From contig NZ_CABFWF030000010.1 in the NCBI RefSeq assembly GCF_902153245.2, forward strand, positions 1 to 64,000: 64,000 nucleotides of DNA, written 5' to 3'. Positions within the stretch are counted from its first letter, which is position 1; the number at the start of each line of letters is the position of its first letter. A program made the translations under genes and the position numbers. Under the pieces are notes generated by a model. The model was not told the DNA's origin and made no database searches. It saw nothing but the letters and a program-made list of their open reading frames with translations. Shown in pieces: positions 9,470 to 19,554 of the stretch. Source of the DNA: Pseudorhizobium endolithicum (GTDB lineage Bacteria; Pseudomonadota; Alphaproteobacteria; Rhizobiales; Rhizobiaceae).

Positions 9470-9670
9470 ATGTTTGTTCAGCAGTATGCGGATGAAAATC
9501 CGGGAAAAAAGTAGCTTTGCAAAATAATTTCATAGAATCAGATATTTAATGCAAATGATATTCTTTCAAAGATTTCCTGGTGCGAATGCCCTTCGGTCGA
9601 CCCTTGTCAAAATTTTCATTATAAGCCTATCATCGATGAAAATGAGAACAAGAAGGGTTGGAGTTCGGCC

Positions 9671-11308
9671 ATGGCCAATCATGATCCTATAGCTGCGCCT
9701 GTGAGTGCGCTTACAGTTCGCAACTTGACGATCGACTTGCCGAAGGGCATGGAGCGAAAGCACGCAGTGAGCGGAATTTCCTTCGATCTGAAGGCCGGTC
9801 AAATCCTCTGCATCATTGGTGAATCCGGTTCTGGTAAATCGGTCACCGCCAATGCCGTCATGGGTCTGCTCCCAAGTGCCATTAGCATTTCTGCCGGCAG
9901 CATCCGATGTGGTGATGTCGAACTCACGGATGCATCGCCGCAGGCTCTCCGCGACATCCGCGGGCGCGTCGTCTCGATGATCTTCCAGGACCCGCTTTCG
10001 GCGCTCAATCCGCTGATGACGGTCGGCGACCAGATCGACGAGGTGATGTTTGCGCATGGCGAGGGCACGCGGGACGAGCGGCGCGCAAGGTCGCTCGCAT
10101 TGCTGGCGGAGGTGGGCCTGCCAGATCCAGTGCTGATGTACCACCAGTATCCATTCCGGTTGTCGGGGGGGCAGCGGCAACGGGTGATGATTGCCATGGC
10201 GCTTGCCCTCGAGCCCGCCATTCTCATTGCCGACGAACCGACGACCGCTCTAGACGTCACCACCCAGGCACAGATCCTCGACCTCATCCGCGATATTCAG
10301 CGCCGCAAGGGCATGAGCGTGATGTTCATCACCCATGACTTCGGCGTCGTGGCCGAGATCGCCGACAGCGTCATCGTGATGGAGCAGGGGGTCATCGTGG
10401 AGCAGGGGAGTGCCGAGCAGGTGCTCCGCAACGCCCAGCATCCCTATACGAAGCGCCTGATCGCCGCCGTTCCGCATCTTTCCGATAATGATCGCACGCA
10501 TGAAGAGGTGACGGGCAGCGCGCCGGTCATCGAGGTCGACGATCTTCGCAAGGAATACCGCAGCGGTAGCATCTTCTTCGGCAAGGAGCGGGTGGTGAAG
10601 GCAGTGCAGGGGGCCTCCTTCGCGCTCCAGCCCGGACGGACCCTCGGGATCGTCGGGGAAAGCGGCTCCGGCAAGTCCTCGCTCGGACGGCTTCTGGTGA
10701 AGCTCATGGACAGCGATGGCGGACGGATCCTCTTTGACGGCCAGGACATCGCACCGATGAAGGAAGCCCAGTTCCGCGCGCTCCGCCCCAAGATCCAGAT
10801 GATTTTCCAGGATCCCTTTGCCTCGCTCAACCCCAGGTCGACGATCGGTCGCATTCTGACTGCCGGACCGGTCGCGCATGGCATGGCACCGGCGAAGGCG
10901 AGCCAGGAGGCAAGGGCGCTGCTCGAGCATGTCGGCCTCGACGGCGGTGCTTTCGACCGGTATCCGCACGAGTTCTCCGGCGGCCAGCGCCAGCGCATCG
11001 GGATTGCGCGCGCTCTGATGTTCAAGCCGAAGCTTCTCGTGGCCGACGAGGCCGTCTCTGCGCTCGACGTCTCGATCCAGGCGCAGATTCTGGAACTCCT
11101 CAACGACATCCAGCGCGAAACGGGTGTGGCGATGATCTTCATCACCCATGACCTGCGTGTCGCGAGCCAGATCTGCGACGAGATCCTCGTCATGCAGCGC
11201 GGGGTGATCGTGGAGCATGGCCCGCCCTCGCAGATATTCCGCAATCCGCAGTCCGACTACACACGCGAATTGGTTGCCGCGATTCCGGGAGAGAAGGTCG
11301 CGGCCTAG
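9671..11308 (+). CDS. dipeptide/oligopeptide ABC transporter, fused DppD-DppF-type ATPase
   Basis: 545 residues containing two complete ABC ATPase domains. Domain 1 has Walker A 'GESGSGKS' (about residue 54), signature 'LSGGQRQR' and Walker B 'ILIADEPTTALD'. Domain 2 has Walker A 'GESGSGKSS' (about 335), signature 'FSGGQRQR' and Walker B 'LLVADEAVSALD', where Ala replaces the usual Pro after DE. In most peptide importers these domains are separate proteins. It energises import at the inner membrane and is the first gene of an operon with solute-binding protein, two permeases and a GhrA-like dehydrogenase. A GsiA-like fused arrangement is known elsewhere. Confidence 0.92.
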   Translation: MANHDPIAAPVSALTVRNLTIDLPKGMERKHAVSGISFDLKAGQILCIIGESGSGKSVTANAVMGLLPSAISISAGSIRCGDVELTDASPQALRDIRGRVVSMIFQDPLSALNPLMTVGDQIDEVMFAHGEGTRDERRARSLALLAEVGLPDPVLMYHQYPFRLSGGQRQRVMIAMALALEPAILIADEPTTALDVTTQAQILDLIRDIQRRKGMSVMFITHDFGVVAEIADSVIVMEQGVIVEQGSAEQVLRNAQHPYTKRLIAAVPHLSDNDRTHEEVTGSAPVIEVDDLRKEYRSGSIFFGKERVVKAVQGASFALQPGRTLGIVGESGSGKSSLGRLLVKLMDSDGGRILFDGQDIAPMKEAQFRALRPKIQMIFQDPFASLNPRSTIGRILTAGPVAHGMAPAKASQEARALLEHVGLDGGAFDRYPHEFSGGQRQRIGIARALMFKPKLLVADEAVSALDVSIQAQILELLNDIQRETGVAMIFITHDLRVASQICDEILVMQRGVIVEHGPPSQIFRNPQSDYTRELVAAIPGEKVAA

Positions 11309-11355
11309 CAACACCTCCACAATCGACGGTTCATAACTTCAACAAGCAGGGGAAC

Positions 11356-13029
11356 ATGCGCATGACCGATCAGAAACAGAAATTCGCCGCGACACGTCGC
11401 CAAGCCCTCAAGATGCTGGGCATCACCACCGCCGCAGGCGTGTTCATGCCGAACCTTCTCGGCAGGCCGGCCTTCGGCGCAACGCCTCCCGAAACTCCGA
11501 CCGGCCGCATCGTGGTCGGCTTCTCGCAGGAGCCCACGGTCTTCAACCCGCTGATGCCGCGCATCGAGGTGGATGACGGCGTTCACTTCTCGCTTTTCGA
11601 CACGCTGTTCCGCATTGCTCCGGACGGCTCGTTCACGCCCGGCCTCGCCACGGAAGTTCCATCCATCGAGAATGGCGGTATTTCCGAGGACGGCCTGGAA
11701 TGGCGCGTCAAGCTGCGCGACGACGTCAAATGGCATGACGGCGAAGCCTTTACCGCCGAGGACGTGAAGTATACGCTGGAGCTCATCGTCAACCCGAACT
11801 TCCGCAGCTGGCGGACCACGGGTCACACGCTCGTTCGCGACATCAAGGTTGTCTCTCCCACGGAGATCACCTGGAAAATGGAGAGCGCGTTTGCACCCTA
11901 CCTCTCGTTCCTGGCCGACACCTTCATCGTGCCGGAGCATATTCTGGGCGCCGCGGAGGATCCCAATACCGCACCCTTCAACAATGCGCCGGTTGGCACC
12001 GGTCCGTTCAAGTGGGGCAGCCGCACCGCAGGTGACCATGTCGAGCTTGTCGCCAATACGGACTATTTTGGCGAAGGCCCCTATGTCGACCGCCTGATCT
12101 ACAAGTATATTCCCGATCTCACCGTGCTCTACACGCAGTTCAAGAGCGGCGACATCGACATCATCGGCTCGCAGTACATTACGCCGGACAACTACGAAGA
12201 GGCGAAGAGCCTTGACGGCAAGGTGATTAACACCGTTTCCACTGCAACGGTGGAATCCATCTACCTCAACATGGAGCGCCCGCAGTTTAAGGATCTTGCG
12301 GTTCGTCAGGCGATCTATGCCGCGATCGACAAGCAGACCATCATCGATGCGCTCTACTACGGCCTGCCGACGCCCACCGAGACCTACATGCCGCAGGAGT
12401 CCGCCTACTTCAATCCGGACCTGCCGAAGCAGAGCTACGATGTCGAGAAGGCCAAGCAGTTGCTGGACGAGGCCGGCTGGGTTGCGGGCGCTGGCGGCAT
12501 TCGCGAGAAGGATGGCGTGCGGCTCTCCTTCACCAACTCCACGACTTCGGGCAACCATCTGCGTGAGCAGGCCCAGCAGTTCATTCAGCAGTCGCTTGCC
12601 GAGGTCGGAATCGAGATGAAGATCTCGAACCTGCCGCCCGCTGTCATGTGGGGCGAATTCTGGACGCAGTCGCAGTTCGACACCGCCATGGTCGGCGTGA
12701 TCTTCATGATCGGCGCCGATCCGGACGTCACCTATCGCTTCCACTCCGAGGCCATCCCGGCGCAGGGCGGACGCGGTGCCAACACCGGGCAGTACAAGAA
12801 TCCGGAGGTGGATGCGCTTCTGGAAGAGGGTGGAAAGACCTTCGACCAGGAGAAGCGCAAGGCGATATACCGCGAGGTGCAGGCGAAGATCCGCGCCGAC
12901 CTTCCGTTCCTGCCGCTGTTCCAGAACATGACGGTGCGCGGGCGTGACGCACGTATCGAAGGCGTAGAACCCAATATCAATACCCGCATCGATACCTGGA
13001 ATACCGGCTCCTACTACTGGGCGAGCTAA
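11356..13029 (+). CDS. ABC transporter periplasmic peptide-binding protein (SBP family 5)
   Basis: 557 residues from ATG 11356, or 555 from ATG 11362, which fits the AGGGGA ribosome-binding site better (8-nt spacing). The N-terminus has a twin-arginine signal ('TRRQALKMLG' then 'AFGA' cleavage), suggesting export by Tat. The mature part shows family-5 features: 'WRVKLRDDVKWHDGEAFTAE', 'NAPVGTGPFKW' and 'LAVRQAIYAAIDKQTIID'. These proteins bind di- and oligopeptides or modified amino acids and deliver them to the DppB/DppC-type permeases that follow. The ligand is not readable from sequence. Confidence 0.92.
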   Translation: MRMTDQKQKFAATRRQALKMLGITTAAGVFMPNLLGRPAFGATPPETPTGRIVVGFSQEPTVFNPLMPRIEVDDGVHFSLFDTLFRIAPDGSFTPGLATEVPSIENGGISEDGLEWRVKLRDDVKWHDGEAFTAEDVKYTLELIVNPNFRSWRTTGHTLVRDIKVVSPTEITWKMESAFAPYLSFLADTFIVPEHILGAAEDPNTAPFNNAPVGTGPFKWGSRTAGDHVELVANTDYFGEGPYVDRLIYKYIPDLTVLYTQFKSGDIDIIGSQYITPDNYEEAKSLDGKVINTVSTATVESIYLNMERPQFKDLAVRQAIYAAIDKQTIIDALYYGLPTPTETYMPQESAYFNPDLPKQSYDVEKAKQLLDEAGWVAGAGGIREKDGVRLSFTNSTTSGNHLREQAQQFIQQSLAEVGIEMKISNLPPAVMWGEFWTQSQFDTAMVGVIFMIGADPDVTYRFHSEAIPAQGGRGANTGQYKNPEVDALLEEGGKTFDQEKRKAIYREVQAKIRADLPFLPLFQNMTVRGRDARIEGVEPNINTRIDTWNTGSYYWAS

Positions 13030-13103
13030 ACCGGTGATCGGTGGCGGCGGGCGTAAAACACTGCCGCCACCTTGAATGTCTCAACACAAGCAGGAAGCAG
13101 ACC

Positions 13104-14054
13104 ATGGCGGGATATCTTCTCAATCGCCTGTGGCAGAGCATCGTTCTTCTGGTGATCGTCTCGATCATCGGTTTTGCCGTGCTTAACCTCACCCCGGGCG
13201 GCCCATTGTCCCAGTTCGCCCTGACCCCTGGCATGACGCAGGAAGCAATGGACCGCATCGCCGAGCAGATGGGTCTGAACCGGCCTCTGCCGGTGCAGTA
13301 TCTCGACTGGGGCTGGCGCCTCCTGCAGGGTGATTGGGGAACGTCCTACCGGGACGGTCAGCCGGTGCTGGACGTCATCGGTCGTCACATCACCGCGACG
13401 CTTCTTCTGATGGGAACATCGACCGCCTTTTCCATCGCGATCGGAACCTGGATCGGTATCCACGGCGCGACGCGACCCTATTCGATCTTCGACTATACGG
13501 TGACGATCGGCGCCATGGTGGCGCTGTCGATTCCGACCTTCTGGTTCGGGCTCGTCGGCATCTACATCTTTACCCTGGAGCTCGGATGGCTGCCGGCTGG
13601 CAATATGTACACGATCGGGGATGGGTCGGTCTTGAATTACCTACACCACCTCATCATGCCGAGCCTGGTTCTGTCGCTGGTCAACGTCGCGGTCTGGAGC
13701 CGTTACATGCGTACGGCGACGCTCGACGTGATCAACCAGGAGTTCGTCAAGACGGCACGCGCCAAGGGGCTGACGGAACGCCGGGTGCTGATGAAGCATG
13801 TTGTCGGCAACGCCATGGTGCCGATGATCACGCTGGCCGGCATGCAGTTGCCAAGCATTCTGGGCGGAGCGCTCGTCACCGAAACCGTCTTCACCTGGCC
13901 GGGAATGGGGCGCCTCTTTCTCGACAGCCTCGGTTACAGCGACTATCCGGTGGTGATGGGACTGCTCATGGTCTCGGCCATTCTCGTACTGCTCGGCAGC
14001 CTCATCGCCGATCTTCTCGTGGCCCTCGTCGACCCGCGCATCAGGGTCAGCTGA
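13104..14054 (+). CDS. ABC transporter permease, DppB type
   Basis: 316-residue inner-membrane permease from ATG 13104 (AGGAAG upstream). It has six predicted membrane segments, the conserved N-terminal 'LNRLWQSIVLLVIVSIIGFA', and the cytoplasmic EAA-like loop 'EFVKTARAKGLTERRVLMKH'. It pairs with the next gene to form the import channel. Its TGA stop overlaps the next gene's ATG by one base (14054), indicating translational coupling. A longer upstream in-frame start at 13041 is not used because it lacks a ribosome-binding site and adds non-homologous residues. Confidence 0.92.
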   Translation: MAGYLLNRLWQSIVLLVIVSIIGFAVLNLTPGGPLSQFALTPGMTQEAMDRIAEQMGLNRPLPVQYLDWGWRLLQGDWGTSYRDGQPVLDVIGRHITATLLLMGTSTAFSIAIGTWIGIHGATRPYSIFDYTVTIGAMVALSIPTFWFGLVGIYIFTLELGWLPAGNMYTIGDGSVLNYLHHLIMPSLVLSLVNVAVWSRYMRTATLDVINQEFVKTARAKGLTERRVLMKHVVGNAMVPMITLAGMQLPSILGGALVTETVFTWPGMGRLFLDSLGYSDYPVVMGLLMVSAILVLLGSLIADLLVALVDPRIRVS

Positions 14055-14965
14055 TGTCGATCGATTTGCCAGAAGCAGGAAAAATACCCATGAGCGCTCT
14101 CGCCATCCCCGCCCAAACGCCCTGGTGGCGTAGCCGTGGCGTCCGTCGGTTTGCACGCCACCGCCTGGCCATCATCGGCCTCGTGATGATCACCTTGCTG
14201 ACGTTAGCTTGCATCGTCGGACCTTATCTTCTTCCTTACGACTCGCTCTACATCGATCTGCGCGCCCGTTTTGCGCCGCCGCTGACCGGCTACCATTTCC
14301 TCGGCACCGATCCGCTGGGACGTGATGTTGCCGCGCGTCTTCTGGAGGCGGGGCGCATATCGCTGCTTGTCGGCTTCTTCGCCATGCTGTTGTCGACGAT
14401 GATCGGAACGTTGATCGGCGTCGTCTCGGGGTATTATCGCGGTGCCGTCGGCGCGACACTCATGCGTATCGTTGACGCCTTCCTGTCGTTCCCGTCGATC
14501 TTCCTGCTGCTGGCGCTGGCGGCCCTTCTGCAGCCCACCCCGATCATGATCACCATCATCATCGCACTCACCAGCTGGATGGAGGTCGCGCGGATCGTCG
14601 AGGCGGAAGTGCGCTCGTTGCGTGAACGCGATTTCGTGCAGGCAAGCCGGATGATGGGCCTGAGCAGCGCGCACATCATGTTTCGGGAAATCCTGCCCAA
14701 TGCCATCGGACCGATCATCGTGGCCGCAACCCTGACGGTGGCCCGCGCGATCCTCCTGGAGGCCTACGTCAGCTTCCTCGGCTACGGCATCCAGCCGCCG
14801 CTGCCGAGCTGGGGCAACATGCTGAACGGCGCGCAGCAGTATCTGTCGACGGCGCCGTGGCTCGCGATCATCCCGGGCATCACCATCACGATCGCCGTGA
14901 CGAGCTTCAACTTCATCGGCGACGGCCTGCGCGATGCGCTCGATGTCCGCAGCGACCACATGTGA
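14054..14965 (+). CDS. ABC transporter permease, DppC type
   Basis: 303-residue inner-membrane permease (ATG 14054, overlapping the dppB-type stop; an ATG at 14090 with AGGA upstream is an alternative). DppC hallmarks are an N-terminal cytoplasmic stretch, the periplasmic 'HFLGTDPLGRDVAARLLEAG' and the EAA loop 'RERDFVQASRMMGLSSAHIM'. It forms the heterodimeric channel with the preceding permease. The open frame extends far upstream through the dppB-type gene, but that part is a shadow. Confidence 0.92.
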   Translation: MSIDLPEAGKIPMSALAIPAQTPWWRSRGVRRFARHRLAIIGLVMITLLTLACIVGPYLLPYDSLYIDLRARFAPPLTGYHFLGTDPLGRDVAARLLEAGRISLLVGFFAMLLSTMIGTLIGVVSGYYRGAVGATLMRIVDAFLSFPSIFLLLALAALLQPTPIMITIIIALTSWMEVARIVEAEVRSLRERDFVQASRMMGLSSAHIMFREILPNAIGPIIVAATLTVARAILLEAYVSFLGYGIQPPLPSWGNMLNGAQQYLSTAPWLAIIPGITITIAVTSFNFIGDGLRDALDVRSDHM

Positions 14966-14972
14966 GACGCCC

Positions 14973-15899
14973 ATGGTTCTCCTTGCCAATATCGACGCCG
15001 AGCGTGGTCAGCGGCTGAAGCAGCGCTTCAACGAGGTTGCTCCGGACCAGGTCCTCGTCCTGCCGGACGACGGTTTCGAGAAGAAGGACATCCGCTATCT
15101 CCTCACCTGGAAGATCCCCGAGGACCTGGCCGACTTCATCAATCTCGAGATCATCTTCTCGGTGGGCGCGGGCGTCGATCAGTTCGTGGGCACAGGCGTT
15201 CCGGAAGGCGTGACGCTGGTGCGGCTGATTGATCCGGGGCTCACGGCGATGATGCAGGAATATGTGACGATGGCCGTTTTAAGCCTTCATCGCGATCTGC
15301 CGGCCTATGTCGCCCAGCAGGAGCAGTCCGTCTGGAGACAGGTCTCCCTCCCGCCGCCGGCCAGCGAGCGCCGGGTCGGGGTGATGGGGCTCGGCGAGCT
15401 CGGCAAGGGAGCGCTCGCTGCCCTCGCAAACTTCGGTTTCCAGCTCTCCGGTTGGGCCCGCAGCCCGCACCAGATCGCAGGCGTCGACTGCTTCCACGGC
15501 GCCAACGGCTTGCAGCACTTCCTGCCGTCGGTGGATATCCTGGTCTGCCTCCTGCCACTCACCAACGAAACCCGCGGCATTCTGAACAAGGACCTGTTCG
15601 ATCGGCTGCCCACCGGAGCCTCGCTCGTCCACGCCGGGCGCGGCCAGCATCTACAGCACGATGATCTTCTGTCGGCCCTGGAGGCCGGGCAACTCCGCTC
15701 CGCTTTCCTCGATGTGGTCGATCCGGAACCTCTGCCCGACACGCACCGGTTCTGGCGGCATCCCAAGATCATACTGACACCGCACGTTGCCTGCATGACG
15801 CGCGTCGAGATGCTGGCAACGGCGATCGCGGGCAATTTGGACCGTCACGGAGCGGGAAAGCCGATGGCAGGTGTCGTGGCCGTGGAGCGCGGGTACTAA
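14973..15899 (+). CDS. GhrA-like D-2-hydroxyacid dehydrogenase (glyoxylate/hydroxypyruvate reductase)
   Basis: 308-residue NAD(P)H-dependent D-isomer 2-hydroxyacid dehydrogenase: 'SVGAGVDQF' substrate loop, nucleotide-binding 'VGVMGLGELGKGALAALANF', 'LPLTNETRGILN', 'HAGRGQHLQ' (active-site Arg), acidic 'DVVDPEPLP' and the catalytic-His stretch 'HPKIILTPHVA'. This pattern is that of GhrA, which reduces glyoxylate to glycolate and hydroxypyruvate to glycerate. ATG 14973 is 8 bp after the DppC-type stop, so it is the last gene of the importer operon. That links import to a 2-oxo-acid product, consistent with the aldolase at 6276-7406 yielding glyoxylate. Confidence 0.85.
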   Translation: MVLLANIDAERGQRLKQRFNEVAPDQVLVLPDDGFEKKDIRYLLTWKIPEDLADFINLEIIFSVGAGVDQFVGTGVPEGVTLVRLIDPGLTAMMQEYVTMAVLSLHRDLPAYVAQQEQSVWRQVSLPPPASERRVGVMGLGELGKGALAALANFGFQLSGWARSPHQIAGVDCFHGANGLQHFLPSVDILVCLLPLTNETRGILNKDLFDRLPTGASLVHAGRGQHLQHDDLLSALEAGQLRSAFLDVVDPEPLPDTHRFWRHPKIILTPHVACMTRVEMLATAIAGNLDRHGAGKPMAGVVAVERGY

Positions 15900-16222
15900 C
15901 GACGGCTCGGTGCTTCATCCTGACCGACTTTGGGTTGGCGCGGTGCGGCCGCGCATACTTGCAGCAGGAGCGGCAGTATTTTTCGAACCTCATCAGGACC
16001 GCTGACGACGAATATGAGAGAGGACGAGCTCCAATGACATTCGGCGGAGCATCTGGCACAACCAGAATGGCAGCTTGCGGCCCCTTTTTGGGACATTGGA
16101 ATGCACTACCTGCTTGATTTGCCCAGTTTGTCCGCCGCTGCCCATTCGAAGGAAAGCGGGTTCCAGGTTCGTAACCCATCAAGAGCGAGAAAGACTAGGT
16201 TTGATGGGCCGACAAACACATC
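15900..16222. other. intergenic, repeat-bearing, no gene seen
   Basis: No credible gene. It holds the left copy of a 28-bp imperfect direct repeat (16155-16182) and an inverted repeat CCCATCAA (16175-16182) / TTGATGGG (16201-16208). Confidence 0.5.
16155..16182 (+). repeat. imperfect direct repeat, left copy
   Basis: 28 bp matching 17270-17297 at 22 positions, including CAGGTTC and CATCAA. The two copies bracket the TacA-TacT module, about 1.1 kb apart. Confidence 0.4.
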
Positions 16223-16269
16223 CGTAACGACACCATCGTAACGGCTCTTGTAACGATGGTGTCGTTACG
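16223..16269. promoter_or_regulatory. large inverted repeat, probable TacA-TacT operator
   Basis: CGTAACGACACCATCGTAAC (16223-16242) and GTAACGATGGTGTCGTTACG (16250-16269) are inverted copies with a single mismatched pair and a 7-bp spacer. Each arm contains smaller CGTAAC/GTTACG units, so several RHH dimers could bind. It ends 30 bp upstream of the antitoxin start codon, where RHH antitoxin-GNAT toxin complexes autoregulate. Confidence 0.8.
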
Positions 16270-16299
16270 CTACATAGCGTTAGGACATAGGAGTTGCCC

Positions 16300-17090
<791 letters not shown>

Positions 17091-17269
17091 ACGCTATCGT
17101 TGAGCGTCGTCCAAGTGAGAAGAAGCAGGTCGATAGCGCAAAGAGCCGACATGTGCTGAAAGCCCGGTGAACAGCCGATGCGTCGCAGTGGCGACGTTTG
17201 ATCCAAAGGTCGCCGCGACTGTCTTGCGTCAGTGAAAATCTAATGAAGCGCCGGCTTATGAATTCCAAT

Positions 17270-17297
17270 AGCAGGTCACAGGTTCATATCTCATCAA
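17270..17297 (+). repeat. imperfect direct repeat, right copy
   Basis: Partner of 16155-16182 (22 of 28 identical), 180 bp past the toxin stop. The surrounding 17091-17389 stretch has no gene that I can support. Confidence 0.4.
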
Positions 17298-17389
17298 CTG
17301 CCCAAATCGCAGAATGCAGCAGTGGTTCGTGTTCCTAAAGTTGCCAAGCCGCGACCGGCCTGCGAAGTCCCACAGACAAAATGCTAGCG

Positions 17390-18468
17390 TCAAACCAGCT
17401 TTCCGCGTGCCAGGACTGGCAGTGGTTTCGGCGAAATGTTGCCGTCACGCGCAATGAACAGGCTATCGACCATATTTGTAACAACACATGCGTGGTTCGG
17501 CACGATGCGAACTTTCTCCCCCACCCTCAAGTTGATGGGGCCATCGCTGACAAAGCGACCGTGTTCCTCCGATAACTGATCAATCAGGATGTCGTTCCGG
17601 CTCAAGACATGGCCACAGCCAGTCAAACCAAGCAGATCTGATGTCAGGATCTTGGAACCGGCATCGATGATCGCGCGGTTCTCTGCCGGGACTGAGACAA
17701 CCGTAGCAACGACTGTGAGGGCGCAATCATCCCATCCGCACGATCCGCGAGCGACGAGTGAGCGATCGTTGTAGACGTAGGTTCCAGGCCGATACTCTGT
17801 CGCCACAGGAGCCTCCGCCGCATGCATCATGGTTGGTGTTCCACCGGAGGTGATCACAGGCACGGCTACGCCACGCGCATTGATCAATGACTTTGCCTCT
17901 GTCATGAAACGCTCGACCGCGGCTTCGCCTCCGGCGGGTGGGTAGGTCATCAGCCCGCCAAACACCAGACCAGGTGCCGCTACGATCTTGGCTGCTAACG
18001 CTTCCGCATCCTTCGGTGTAGATACACCACACCGATCGGCGCCGGTATTACACTCTACCAGTACCGTCAGGGGCTTTTCAGCTTGGGCGAATGCTTCCGA
18101 AAGTCCGTCGATGACTTCCGCACTGTCGGCTACAACCGACAGTGTTACCTTGTCCGCGAGCAGTCGTAGCCGCTGAAGCTTCTGCTGTCCGACAACGTTG
18201 TAGGTGATCAAAATATCTCGGATAGCAGAACTACCAGCGATCATTGCCTCGGCTTCCGAGACCTTCTGACATGTTATGCCGACCGCCCCAGCCTCAAGCT
18301 GCATCTCCGCTACCAAAGGAAGCTTGTGCGTCTTGATGTGCGGCCGAACCTTGATGCCGTGTACATCCGCATACTGCTGGAAGCGCAGAATATTCGCCTT
18401 CGCGACTGCGAGGTCTACGAGGACGGCCGAGTGTCTATTTCTGTAAGAGAATTGTCAGCAAGCAACAT
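17390..18468 (-). pseudogene. D-serine dehydratase / D-threonine aldolase-like PLP enzyme, frameshifted
   Basis: Read from ATG 18468 the protein begins MLLADNSLTEIDT, then a one-base loss at about 18425-18431 breaks the frame. In the next frame it resumes 'VLVDLAVAKANILRFQ', the PLP-lysine motif 'VRPHIKTHKLP', 'EAGAVGITCQKVSEAEAM', 'TSGGTPTMMHA' and the C-terminal metal motif 'IVPNHACVVTN' (His-x-Cys, the Zn pair of D-serine dehydratase). With the shift repaired it would be about 360 residues, normal for the family. No start codon lies between the shift and the catalytic Lys; the first possible one (TTG 18316) is after it. It is divergent from the amino-acid importer at 18651. Either inactive or a sequencing error. 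Confidence 0.8.
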
Positions 18469-18550
18469 GACTGCCTCGGAGGAGGTGGGTTGAGACTACT
18501 GCGGGTGTTCCGTCGACATTGGGTTCCGCAAAATGACGCGGTGTAGCGCC

Positions 18551-18630
18551 TTGACAAGCTATGGCGCCTGCGGCTGAATAGGTCAATCCAGTAAATCAGA
18601 CATGCGTCCGTTATACTGGACACGCCTGAT
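18551..18630 (+). promoter_or_regulatory. possible promoter/operator of amino-acid ABC operon
   Basis: TTGACA (18551-18556) is followed 18 bp later by TGAATA. Downstream, TCCAGTA (about 18587) and TACTGGA (about 18615) form an inverted repeat ahead of the start at 18651. This could be an IclR-type site. Weak, by eye only. Confidence 0.3.
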
Positions 18631-18650
18631 TACTTACAAAGGGGAACGCG

Positions 18651-19496
18651 ATGACTAATTCGTTAAAAACCGCCGCGCTGATGCTCGCTGCTGCAACCTT
18701 CCTGGCGGGTGCGCCGGCCATTGCACAACAGGCGAGCAAACTGGATGAAGTTCTTGCTCGTGGGCATCTCGTCCTCGGCACCGGCTCCACAAATGCTCCG
18801 TGGCATTTCAAAAGCGACGACGACAAGTTACAGGGCTTTGACGTCGATATGGGCCGCATCGTTGCCAAGGCTCTCTTCGGCGACCCCGACAAGATCGAAT
18901 ATGTAAACCAGTCGTCTGATGCTCGCATCCCGAACATCACCACCGACAAGGTCGACCTGACCTGCCAGTTCATGACGGTCACAGGAGAGCGTGCGCAGCA
19001 GGTAGCTTTCACCATCCCCTACTACCGGGAAGGCGTTGGCCTGATGCTGAAGGAAGGCGGCCAGTATGCTGACTATGAGGCTCTTAAGGCCGCTGGTTCG
19101 TCAGTTACGATCTCCGTCCTTCAGAACGTTTATGCTGAGGATATGATTCACGCGGCGCTGCCGGAGGCCAATGTCGATCAATATGATTCTGTCGACCTGA
19201 TTTATCAGGCCCTGGAGTCGGGTCGTGCCGATGCCGCGGCGACGGACCAGTCTTCGCTCGCCTGGTACATGACCCAGAACCCCGGCCGTTACAAAGACGC
19301 AGGCTACGGCTGGAACCCGCAGACCTACGCGTGTGGCGTGAAGCGCGGTGACCAGGACTGGCTGAACTTCGTCAATACGGCGCTTCACGAAGCTATGACG
19401 GGCGTCGAGTTCGACTTCTATGCCGAGTCCTACAAGAAGTGGTTCGGTAAGGACCTCACCCCGCCGCAGATCGGCTTCCCTGTCGAGTACAAGTAG
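18651..19496 (+). CDS. amino-acid ABC transporter substrate-binding protein (SBP family 3)
   Basis: 281 residues with a Sec signal peptide (cleavage after 'GAPAIA'). The mature fold is that of the polar amino-acid binding family: 'VLARGHLVLGTGSTNAPWHF', 'LQGFDVDMGRIVAKAL', 'TCQFMTVTGERAQQVAFTIP' and C-terminal 'FDFYAESYKKWFGKDL'. The signature 'GFDVDM' is a typical SBP3 site. AAAGGGG precedes the ATG. It heads an operon with two permeases, an ATPase, RidA and probably IclR, divergent from the D-serine-dehydratase-like gene, so the ligand may be a D- or hydroxy-amino acid (inference). Confidence 0.92.
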   Translation: MTNSLKTAALMLAAATFLAGAPAIAQQASKLDEVLARGHLVLGTGSTNAPWHFKSDDDKLQGFDVDMGRIVAKALFGDPDKIEYVNQSSDARIPNITTDKVDLTCQFMTVTGERAQQVAFTIPYYREGVGLMLKEGGQYADYEALKAAGSSVTISVLQNVYAEDMIHAALPEANVDQYDSVDLIYQALESGRADAAATDQSSLAWYMTQNPGRYKDAGYGWNPQTYACGVKRGDQDWLNFVNTALHEAMTGVEFDFYAESYKKWFGKDLTPPQIGFPVEYK

Positions 19497-19554
19497 CTGA
19501 TGAATGGAGCGGGAACTTTAGTCCCGCTCCATATTCTCCGGATGACGAGCTCCT

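Noticed and set aside
11305-12744. 479-codon frame opposite the peptide-binding protein
   Set aside because: Fully antisense to an unambiguous SBP family 5 gene.
13334-14053. Long upstream extension of the DppC-type permease frame
   Set aside because: It overlaps the DppB-type permease; homology begins only at MSIDLPEAG (14054).
16155-16182. tRNA gene or tRNA 3' fragment
   Set aside because: Only the CAGGTTC core looks like a T-arm; no acceptor, D or anticodon stems can be formed.
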